A stretch of 59,316 nucleotides of DNA from Bacteroidetes bacterium GWA2_40_15 (GTDB taxonomy: Bacteria > Bacteroidota > Bacteroidia > Bacteroidales > VadinHA17): contig MENI01000040.1 in assembly GCA_001768195.1 (NCBI GenBank), positions 1-59,316 on the forward strand, given 5' to 3'. A program made the translations under genes and the position numbers. The notes beneath the pieces were generated by a model. That model made no database searches. It had not been told where the DNA came from and worked only from the letters and a program-made list of their open reading frames with translations. This document shows positions 44,953-52,055 of this stretch, one piece after another; positions within the stretch are counted from its first letter, which is position 1; every line of letters starts with the position of its first letter.

Positions 44953-45038
44953 AATCAACCACCCCGGCCGGGAAATAAAATTTGTAAAGACCAGATAATC
45001 AGCAATCCCGGCCACCCCTCCTTCAAAAGGAGGGGAAA
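44953..45038 (-). repeat. 86-bp structured repeat, subtype A (unit 1, right end)
   Basis: This is the same outline as the other copies but in minus sense: AATCAACCACCCC at its left and GGGGAAA at its right. The inner stem is GGCCGGGA with TCCCGGCC. It pairs with the B copy at 44660. Confidence 0.9.
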
Positions 45039-45128
45039 CTTTTACTACTTCCTCCATTTAAAAACACTTTGGTTGATGGCTATTGGGTTAGGGGTGGGTT
45101 GGATCATTATAGTATTTCCGTTTTCAAA

Positions 45129-46310
45129 TTACTCAACATAAATAACCAGTCCCTTCAGGTATTCGCTTTCCGGATGATAAATATTCACCGGGTGATCAGG
45201 TGGCTGGCTCATCTGGTATAGTATTCTCACATTCCGTCCGGTATTGGCTGCAGCAGCAAATACTGACTTTTTGAAATTTTCCTTTGTCACAACCTGCGAG
45301 CATGAAAATGTAAATATAATACCTCCCGGTTTAATCTGTTCAATAGCTTTCATATTTAGCCTCTTATACCCCTGGAGTGCATTGGCCAGAACATTATTAT
45401 GTTTTGCAAATGCGGGAGGATCAAGAATGATCAGGTCATATTTGTTTTTGATATCATTCAGATAATCAAAGGCATCTACCTGAAATGATTCATGCCTGTT
45501 ATCATCTCCGAAATTCAGCCTGATATTTTCATTGGCAAGTTCAATTGCCGGAAATGAGCTGTCAACTGTATGCACCGCTGATGCGTTTCTCATGGCATAA
45601 ACCGAAAAACCTCCTGTATATCCGAACATATTAAGTACTGATCTTCCTTCTGTAAATTTTCCAAGAAGCTTCCTGTTGTCTCTCTGATCTATGAAAAATC
45701 CGGTCTTCTGACCTGTTGTCCAGTCAATCTTAAATCTGTAGCCATTTTCTGTCACCACAGCAGGAGCTGATGTTCCGTAAAGATATTCATTAACAGCCTC
45801 AACACCTGACATATGAGGAAGAGTTCCCTCACTTTTATTGTAAACAGCAACGATCTGATCTTTAAGGATTTCAACAAGCAATTCAGCAATGTCCTTTCTG
45901 ATCCTGTAAAATCCCACAGAATGCATCTGGATTACTGCAACCCCATTGTAAAAATCTACAATAAGGCCCGGGAGTCCGTCTCCTTCGCCGTGTATAAGCC
46001 TGTATACGTTTAAGTCAGGATTACCGGTTATTCCAATCGATTTTCTGTAGCTGACAGCCTTGCAGATTCTCTTCCTGAAAAAAGAGATATCCGGATTCAC
46101 CTGTTCAAAAGAGAGTATTCTTACTGCTATTGAACCTGGTTGATAATGTCCGACTGCCAGAAAATTATCCTTGTTGTCAAAAACATCCACCAGGTCGCCT
46201 TCAGCCGGGTTCCCGTACATCTTCTTTATGGCTCCCGAAAATAACCAGGGATGATACCTCTTAACTGATTGTTCTTTACCTGACTTAAGTACTATTTTTA
46301 CCCTGTCCAC
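45129..46310 (-). CDS. rlmI: class I SAM-dependent rRNA methyltransferase, RlmI-like
   Basis: A 393-residue protein. The N-terminal PUA domain (residues 1-80) contains RYHPWLFSGAIKKMYGNP. The methyltransferase follows with SAM-binding NMFGYTGGFSVYAMRNAS near residue 225, VDAFDYLNDI near 280, and the catalytic-type motif LIILDPPAFAKHNN near 295, with FTFSCSQVVTKENF holding a Cys near 340. RlmI makes m5C1962 in 23S rRNA in E. coli. The gene follows the exonuclease and DUF5063 genes on the same strand, a neighbourhood common in Bacteroidota. Confidence 0.9.
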   Translation of the reverse strand: MDRVKIVLKSGKEQSVKRYHPWLFSGAIKKMYGNPAEGDLVDVFDNKDNFLAVGHYQPGSIAVRILSFEQVNPDISFFRKRICKAVSYRKSIGITGNPDLNVYRLIHGEGDGLPGLIVDFYNGVAVIQMHSVGFYRIRKDIAELLVEILKDQIVAVYNKSEGTLPHMSGVEAVNEYLYGTSAPAVVTENGYRFKIDWTTGQKTGFFIDQRDNRKLLGKFTEGRSVLNMFGYTGGFSVYAMRNASAVHTVDSSFPAIELANENIRLNFGDDNRHESFQVDAFDYLNDIKNKYDLIILDPPAFAKHNNVLANALQGYKRLNMKAIEQIKPGGIIFTFSCSQVVTKENFKKSVFAAAANTGRNVRILYQMSQPPDHPVNIYHPESEYLKGLVIYVE

Positions 46311-46337
46311 TTTCTTAATAAGTTAACTTTCCAGAAA

Positions 46338-47009
46338 CTACTTCTTTTCCACCTCTAAATCCCCCAAGGGGGACTTACCACTCCTCTTAAGCCCCCCCCG
46401 GGGGGTTTGGGGGTCTTTGAAATGTGAACCGTTTGTAAGCTTCCTGAATATCTGATGACATACCCAAGCGTCGGTTGCCGCATAAATCTGCTGAGCCTCA
46501 GTTAACTGGTCTGATTCCCAGTCAGTTACCTGCTGTCTTTTAGAGATTCTGAAACCGAGAACTATCGCTGTCATTTTTTTTAATCCCGCACTCTCAATGC
46601 CATATTCCTTCACAAAATTCTGCAGTTCTATAAATCCATCAGGTGAAAACTTCTTAACTCCTTTCAGAAAGCGTATATCGTCGTGTATGGCAACACCTGC
46701 TTTCGTTACTGAAGGATCGGACAACAATCTGATAAGCTCTTCCGGCAGCCCTATTTTATTAATCCTGATAAGAACAGCCAGATCGTCTGTTGAAAGCTGG
46801 ATAAGAGAAACTTTATTACGTTTTCCCCTGGTGAAATTTGGCTTTGTCTCAGTGTCGAAACCAAGAAGATCAGCTTTATATAATCTGGGAAGAACAGAAT
46901 GAAAGGTTTCAATATCATCTACGAGCACTATTTCACCCCTGAACCAGGAAAGCTCATGATCTGCCAGCTCTTCAGAAGTTATATTCGGGTTGTATTTACT
47001 GTTTACCAT
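46338..47009 (-). CDS. 3'-5' exonuclease domain protein (RNase D-like)
   Basis: A 223-residue DEDDy exonuclease. The metal residues are in LLGFDTETKPNF (Exo I, near residue 50), AIHDDIRFL (Exo II, near 107) and YAATDAWVCHQI (Exo III, near 175, with the Tyr of the DEDDy type). It has no HRDC domain, so it is a stand-alone domain acting on RNA or DNA 3' ends. The last 24 or so residues (HFKDPQTPRGGLKRSG and on) are translated from an intergenic repeat element, so the original C-terminus was probably shorter. Its start overlaps the DUF5063 gene by 14 bases, which implies co-translation. Confidence 0.9.
   Translation of the reverse strand: MVNSKYNPNITSEELADHELSWFRGEIVLVDDIETFHSVLPRLYKADLLGFDTETKPNFTRGKRNKVSLIQLSTDDLAVLIRINKIGLPEELIRLLSDPSVTKAGVAIHDDIRFLKGVKKFSPDGFIELQNFVKEYGIESAGLKKMTAIVLGFRISKRQQVTDWESDQLTEAQQIYAATDAWVCHQIFRKLTNGSHFKDPQTPRGGLKRSGKSPLGDLEVEKK
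46352..46417. repeat. GGGGG/CCCCC hairpin element inside the exonuclease 3' end
   Basis: Two hairpins, TCCCCCAAGGGGGA and GCCCCCCCCGGGGGGTTTGG, lie side by side within the coding end of the exonuclease gene. They resemble the GGAGGGG elements elsewhere in the window. Confidence 0.7.
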
Positions 47010-47622
47010 CGTTTCTGAAATCTTTTTGCCTCCTGCTTATAAACCAGTCGGATGTGTTCCTCTCCTCTTCGTTTCTTTCATCTTTATCCTCGATAATGCC
47101 TGTCTCCCCCCCGGAATAAATGAAACTATGTACAGCCCTTAAAGAATTGACAAGTTTCTGTCCCCAGAAGTTCTCAAAATTGAGCCTGCATTCCCATACA
47201 GCATCATTCATCACCTCGCTTGTGCCAGTCTGGTATAAAAGGAGAAAGTTCTTTATATCCTGATAAATATCTGTCAGATTCTCAGATATGGAAGATAGTG
47301 CAGCTCCCTCTGTCTCTTTTGCCTTCTCATCAAAGACCTCCAGGTAATCATCGGCTGTCCCGAATTTATTTCTGAGGTTTTCATGTACTCTGATCCAGTC
47401 ATTCTCTGTAACAAATTTCTCATTGCCATCTTCAAAAACAGGTTCAAGCTGAGGCAGTAACGATGCTTTAAGGTACATAAGCGGCAAAATCCGCTGAAAT
47501 ATTTTCAGCAGTTCATCACCTTTCAGCTCTGAAGCATGCTCTGCATATTTGCAGAACTCATTGGCAACAGCAACAAACTCAATTACATTCCTGGAATATA
47601 CGGGTTCCGGGTTGTTCTCCAT
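46996..47622 (-). CDS. DUF5063 family protein
   Basis: A 208-residue, mainly helical, acidic protein with no signal peptide. VYSRNVIEFVAVANEFCKYA at residues 8-27, FQRILPLMYLKASLLPQL near 50 and DIYQDIKNFLLLYQTG near 120 match the DUF5063 family, which has no known function. I chose the ATG at 47622 over one 12 codons upstream because the family begins there. It overlaps the exonuclease start by 14 bases and lies upstream of the RlmI-like gene. The conserved linkage hints at RNA metabolism, by inference only. Confidence 0.85.
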   Translation of the reverse strand: MENNPEPVYSRNVIEFVAVANEFCKYAEHASELKGDELLKIFQRILPLMYLKASLLPQLEPVFEDGNEKFVTENDWIRVHENLRNKFGTADDYLEVFDEKAKETEGAALSSISENLTDIYQDIKNFLLLYQTGTSEVMNDAVWECRLNFENFWGQKLVNSLRAVHSFIYSGGETGIIEDKDERNEEERNTSDWFISRRQKDFRNDGKQ

Positions 47623-47690
47623 AGTATGAAAAATAAAATAAGGTACAAAATTAGACATTTTTTAATGTGAAATGTAAATAACAATTGTAA

Positions 47691-48221
47691 GAACGATGTC
47701 AGAATTTTTTCAGTAAATTTCTTTTAACTCAATCGCTTAATGAAGAACCAGATGATACAATACCTGTTTCAATTCATAATCACGAATCTGATCATGCTGA
47801 AGAAGCAGTACAAAAACAAGATGCTTCTTTAATACCGTCATTTATCGGAGATGATGATGAAACCCACATGATTGACAACACACAAACACTAATGAATATA
47901 ATTCACTTTCAATCATGTGCGGTTCCATCCGACCTTTAAAATAAATTATATACGGATGAAATACAACATGATGAAGCCTCTGTAAAAGCTCCGGTCGAAA
48001 CCGTTACACCAGCCGATCTTATTCAAACCGGCTTATCATTCATCGGGAAACTTACCCAGACCCTTTCCAGCACTGAAGCTACACAGCAACTTCTCTCATC
48101 CATAGTGCAAAAAGATGTAAAGGATGGGAAAACTTACCTTAAGATCCCGGTTGAGAATGAAAAGGTTATAGAGAATGCGCTTGCACTGTTGTCCGGGATT
48201 TTTAGTCAGAAAAAGATGTGA
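47691..48221 (+). pseudogene. unrecognised gene remnant with one in-frame stop
   Basis: One reading frame runs from 47691 to the TGA at 48221 and is broken only by a TAA at 47937. It has no ATG start. The first part is acidic (SLNEEPDDTIPVSIHNHESD, QKQDASLIPSFIGDDDETH). The second part looks protein-like to its end (LIQTGLSFIGKLTQTLSSTE and DVKDGKTYLKIPVENEKVIE). The codon pattern on both sides of the stop suggests a real former gene, probably the C-terminal part of a larger one. I do not recognise the family. It lies just downstream of the helicase gene on the opposite strand. Confidence 0.55.
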
Positions 48222-48251
48222 TCCCCTGATGAGCAGGAATGGAAAGTTAAC

Positions 48252-51086
48252 TTACCATTCCCATCTTTCTCTCTCCCTCTTTTTCTTTTCCTTTTCTATT
48301 TTTTTACGAACTTCTTCAAATTCCTTTTTTTGTTTCTCCACTGAATGGTTTATAATCTCTTCTTCAGATATATCCTGATTTCCTGAAATACTGCTTACAG
48401 ATATCCATTGTTCGTTGCACAGGATTTGTAACCCGGGATTCAGTACGTAATTACCCCTTTCAACTCTTTTGAATATTTTTTTGTTGTACGGATTTTTGCC
48501 ATCCACCTCGTGTTTTGCAAGCAATGCAAGTAAATATTCACGTTTCTTGCGATATTGCGGGATTACCGATTCTGAAAAGTGTTGAATATTGCCGATAAAG
48601 TCATCTATCTTTATTCCCATGGATTGGTAGTGCCGTTTTTGCCGGAGAATCACCGACTGAACAGCAATAAACAAGTTTATCAGCAGGTACTCGATTTTAT
48701 GGGAGTCTATCTTTATTAAGTATCCGTCTGTCTGTATTTTCATTGAGTCGGAAAGTAAAAGGGGAAAGATTTTACCTAACTTGTTTCTTGCATAGCAGGG
48801 TAGCACAAACGCCTGTTCAAGGGCGATTTGAATGGGTGTTTTACTAAAAGTATTCAATAAGGCTGGATTGGCGCCATTGTCGAGAAGTGTTTTAGTTATA
48901 TTAACGGCTCCTGAAAAGACGGCTGCATGTAAAGGGGTAAAATTATGCACATCGCGGTAATCGATACCATATTTATTAATTAAGGGGATTATCATTTTTA
49001 CATTATCGTCCCTGTAATAATTATAGTATTTCCGGAAGATCGAACCGCGTTCAGCTTCGTAGTACCCGGCCCGCTTGTACATTAAATCAGCAAGCTGTTC
49101 CATAACAAGCGTCTGGTTGTATACAAGTGCAAAATCAAAGAGCCTGTCCTTAGCCTTTTTATTAAAAAGTTCCGGATCCAGCGCATCTTTTTTAATGGAT
49201 TGATAAAGTTCGAAAGTCATCGGCTCCCAGCCGGGTTTCTCGACGATGAGAATATTTTTACGAATGGCATCTGCCTGCTCGTTTTTACCCTGCATTTCAA
49301 GTCGCCGGGCTTCACGTTTCCAGTCATCAGCCGATGATACTTCTTCTTTTATGCTTCGGACATCCGCATCTTCAGAAATACCTGACAACCTGATAAGCTT
49401 GTGCCCCTTTGACTGTTCAACAATATAAATGTTTTTAACGGCACGCGTCACCGCTACATACAACGAGTTGATATAAAACTTGTAAATATCGAATGATTTA
49501 TCGGTTTTATCTTTGCCGCGTGCGTATTCCAGTTCATCAGCCAGTAAATCGTTTTGAGTTACACCATCACATATAATATTGTATTCGGCAGCGTTTTCGG
49601 AGATGAAGTTGTACAGGATAATATTTTCGTATTCAAGCCCTTTTGATTCCTGTACCGAAAACAGCAATGGCGATTGAAACCAGGTTTTTGCCTTTGCCTT
49701 ATCCTCGTTTCTCAATACCAATACGGCGTATTTAACAGAAAGACGCGTTTTCCGACCCAGGTCGGTAATGGCATTACCTTTATTTTCTATGAAAACTATC
49801 TCACCTTTTGTTTCAGAGACTGTATTAACAAGATAATTACTTTCTTTATCAATAGAACCAAAACGCGCATTTTTAATCTTCAGCAAAAGATTAGCTAATC
49901 CGGATATGGTCTGGCTGTTACGGTAATTAACATGTAATATCTTTAATTCATTATTTTTAACATCGCTTTGGTAAAACATACTTTTAAGATGCGACCAGGA
50001 AAAAAAGTTGGGATATACCACTTGGTTTGAATCGCCGCACAGCATGAAATCAGACGGTTTTTTGAGGGATTTGAGAATGATATGCAACTGGATGTTGGTA
50101 AAATCCTGCACTTCATCAACAACAATAAAATCATAACACTGCGTGCAATTATTCAGCCACCGGTGCGAGAGTATGTTTATATCGTAATAATTGTTCTCCT
50201 TGAGCCAATTCAAATATTTTTCAAAAAGGTTATATACCATTTCCCGTTCAGTGGCAAGGAAAATGGATTGTTTTACACCCAATGCCAGGTAGTCTTCACG
50301 GGAAAGGTATTCTTTTGTAATGTCAAGACCGGTGATTACTCCCCTGAATTCTTCGAAGGTCTTATGGGCGTCTTTTAATTTAGTAGATTGTCTATACCCT
50401 GAAAACCATATCTCGAATGTCTTAAAATCCAGTTCTTTTCCTTTGGGTATACGGATGGTTTCAATAAATTCTCTATACGAAAGAAAATCTACTTCCAGAT
50501 TTTCATTTTCGTAGTTATATGAATAAAACAGTTGTGCTGAGTTTTCAGCAAGATGTGGCGAGAGGGTTATATACAATACTTTGCCGGTAAGCGATTTTAT
50601 TTTTTCAAGTGTAAGGACTGTTTTCCCGCTTCCGGCTGAGCCGATAATTATTTGTGGCAGGGATAATGCAAGTATTTCGTCCTGGTCATCATCGAATGAC
50701 AATACTTTATCCAAAAGATAAAAATGGAGGGACCGCCTGTTTACATACATAAGGGGTAAAAAATCACCGGACGGAACCTCCTGATGATTTGTTATCGGAA
50801 TCAGTTTCGATTCGTTAACCTCACTTCCACGTAGAAATCGTGATTTATTGTACTCGTGATTAAAAATAACTTCAAGCGCAAGCAAGCAGGTTTGATTATT
50901 GTAACGGGCAAATTTGAATAACAAACGATTTTCGTAATCAAGTTTAGCCCGGTAATAACCGGTTCCTGCCATTTTTTTTACTTCAGCCGATGTAAAATCA
51001 CCCCTCGAAAGTTGTTCAATTGTCCTGTCAAATTGTTTACGGACTTTACCAGGGTTTATGTCGTTGTAAATAAGGATCTCGAACAT
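48252..51086 (-). CDS. RelE-like / SF1 UvrD-type helicase / ankyrin multidomain protein
   Basis: A 944-residue protein. Residues 1-90 resemble a RelE/ParE-type toxin fold (VKKMAGTGYYRAKLDYENRL, then LLFKFARYNN). The SF1A helicase has Walker A GSAGSGKT at 149-156, motif II VVDEVQDF near 322, motif III LCGDSNQVVYPNF near 350, VQESKGLEYENIILYN near 478 and motif VI YVAVTRAVKNIYIVE near 543. An ankyrin-like pair (FTPLHAAVFSGAVNITKTLL, then NTFSKTPIQIALEQAF) spans about 715-760. A charged coiled coil (905-944) ends the protein. It should be an ATP-driven helicase controlled by its extra domains. It is a single gene beside a dead gene and repeats, so a defence or mobile-element role is possible but not shown. 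Confidence 0.85.
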   Translation of the reverse strand: MFEILIYNDINPGKVRKQFDRTIEQLSRGDFTSAEVKKMAGTGYYRAKLDYENRLLFKFARYNNQTCLLALEVIFNHEYNKSRFLRGSEVNESKLIPITNHQEVPSGDFLPLMYVNRRSLHFYLLDKVLSFDDDQDEILALSLPQIIIGSAGSGKTVLTLEKIKSLTGKVLYITLSPHLAENSAQLFYSYNYENENLEVDFLSYREFIETIRIPKGKELDFKTFEIWFSGYRQSTKLKDAHKTFEEFRGVITGLDITKEYLSREDYLALGVKQSIFLATEREMVYNLFEKYLNWLKENNYYDINILSHRWLNNCTQCYDFIVVDEVQDFTNIQLHIILKSLKKPSDFMLCGDSNQVVYPNFFSWSHLKSMFYQSDVKNNELKILHVNYRNSQTISGLANLLLKIKNARFGSIDKESNYLVNTVSETKGEIVFIENKGNAITDLGRKTRLSVKYAVLVLRNEDKAKAKTWFQSPLLFSVQESKGLEYENIILYNFISENAAEYNIICDGVTQNDLLADELEYARGKDKTDKSFDIYKFYINSLYVAVTRAVKNIYIVEQSKGHKLIRLSGISEDADVRSIKEEVSSADDWKREARRLEMQGKNEQADAIRKNILIVEKPGWEPMTFELYQSIKKDALDPELFNKKAKDRLFDFALVYNQTLVMEQLADLMYKRAGYYEAERGSIFRKYYNYYRDDNVKMIIPLINKYGIDYRDVHNFTPLHAAVFSGAVNITKTLLDNGANPALLNTFSKTPIQIALEQAFVLPCYARNKLGKIFPLLLSDSMKIQTDGYLIKIDSHKIEYLLINLFIAVQSVILRQKRHYQSMGIKIDDFIGNIQHFSESVIPQYRKKREYLLALLAKHEVDGKNPYNKKIFKRVERGNYVLNPGLQILCNEQWISVSSISGNQDISEEEIINHSVEKQKKEFEEVRKKIEKEKKKRERERWEW

Positions 51087-51220
51087 TTTTAATCATAATA
51101 TTCTTTTATGGAAATAACCCGTTAATGAGTTATAAAAAACAAAGTAAAAGTAAACCGTTATGAATATACCAACTGCCGGCGAGCCATGTCTTTATCAACT
51201 ATTTATTAACATACGCTTTA

Positions 51221-51288
51221 TAATTGTTTGTATGTGAAACATGCGCCTGAAAGGACGGCCTCTGTATATTTGATATTATGTTTTTTAT
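51221..51288 (+). repeat. 68-bp direct repeat, left copy
   Basis: This 68-base stretch (beginning TAATTGTTTGTATGTGAAAC) recurs at 51888-51955 with two mismatches. The two copies flank a block with three 86-bp-type repeats and a DUF559 fragment. Confidence 0.95.
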
Positions 51289-51425
51289 GAGTATCGGGAA
51301 TCAAGCATAAAAAACTCATTGATTTTGACTTCGTCGGGTTTTGCAACGGTTCTTCGTTTACACCGACCCCTGGAACATAGCCGTCAAACTGAGAGTAGTA
51401 ATGTAAATACAAAGACTAGAAAAAG

Positions 51426-51511
51426 TTTCCCCTCCTTTTGAAGGAGGGGTGGCCGGGATTGCTGATTATTTGATCTTTACAAGGCTCATTTCCCGGCCGG
51501 GGTGGTTGATT
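51426..51511 (+). repeat. 86-bp structured repeat, subtype A (unit 2, left end)
   Basis: Hairpin 1 is CCCCTCCTT, TTG and AAGGAGGGG. Hairpin 2 is closed by GGCCGGGA and TCCCGGCC. The end is GGGGTGGTTGATT. It faces the subtype B copy at 51670. Confidence 0.92.
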
Positions 51512-51537
51512 TACTGATTCTTGTTACCTTTATTTCT

Positions 51538-51663
51538 ATGCAAAACAAAAACCTCTTCAACAGAAAAGGCCTTAAATCTTTCAGATCATCTCTCAGGAAC
51601 AGGTCCACTTCAGATGAGGCAGCATTATGGGAATTTTTAAAATCAAAAAAAGTATCGATCTGA
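51538..51663 (+). pseudogene. N-terminal remnant of a DUF559 endonuclease-like gene
   Basis: A 41-codon frame begins MQNKNLFNRKGLKSFRSSLR and continues NRSTSDEAALWEFLKSKK. This is the N-terminal pattern of DUF559 proteins (NLF---LK-FR--LR---T--EA-LW--LK-K). It then breaks off: after KKVSI there is a stop, and seven bases on the subtype B repeat starts. Full DUF559 proteins have about 120 residues, so two thirds are missing. It reads from A to B, as in unit 1. Confidence 0.7.
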
Positions 51664-51669
51664 TAAGCA

Positions 51670-51756
51670 AATCAACCACCCCGGCCGCAACCAGTCTTTG
51701 CAATACATTAACTATCAATGTGCTGCGGCCACCCCTCCTTGAAAAAGGAGGGGAAA
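51670..51756 (-). repeat. 87-bp structured repeat, subtype B (unit 2, right end)
   Basis: This is a minus-sense copy with GGCCGCA/TGCGGCC as inner stem and an altered outer loop. It pairs with the A copy at 51426. Confidence 0.9.
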
Positions 51757-51764
51757 CTTCATCC

Positions 51765-51825
51765 AATCAACCACCCCGTCGCAGCCAAAATCAATTTACT
51801 TCCACGTAGCCGGGATGGGGTAAAT
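51765..51825 (-). repeat. degenerate extra copy of the structured repeat
   Basis: It starts AATCAACCACCCCGTCGCAG like the other minus-sense copies, then loses the family pattern and ends in CCGGGATGGGGTAAAT. Confidence 0.5.
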
Positions 51826-51887
51826 AGAATCATTTTCAAGCTGGTTGTAATTTTTTATTCATGATTGCCGATAGTCATATAATGTAA

Positions 51888-51955
51888 TAATTGTTTGTAT
51901 GTGAAACATGCGCCTGAAAGGACGGCCTCTGTCTATTTGATATTATGCTTTTTAT
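51888..51955 (+). repeat. 68-bp direct repeat, right copy
   Basis: It differs from 51221-51288 at two positions and has equal length. The start-to-start distance is 667 bases. Apart from these repeats and the DUF559 fragment I see no gene in 51087-52055. Confidence 0.95.
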
Positions 51956-52055
51956 AGATTTGTCCCCTTGGTAAAACTCTTTTCAATACTCTTTTTTTTG
52001 CATTAAGTAACATATATCCTTATTTTTATTGGCTAATCATTTATATTTTCCTCAT

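Noticed and set aside
51218-51412. 64-codon minus-strand frame between the helicase and repeat unit 2
   Set aside because: It runs through the 68-bp direct repeat and unremarkable sequence and has no recognisable domain. I treat it as chance, although a short remnant cannot be excluded.
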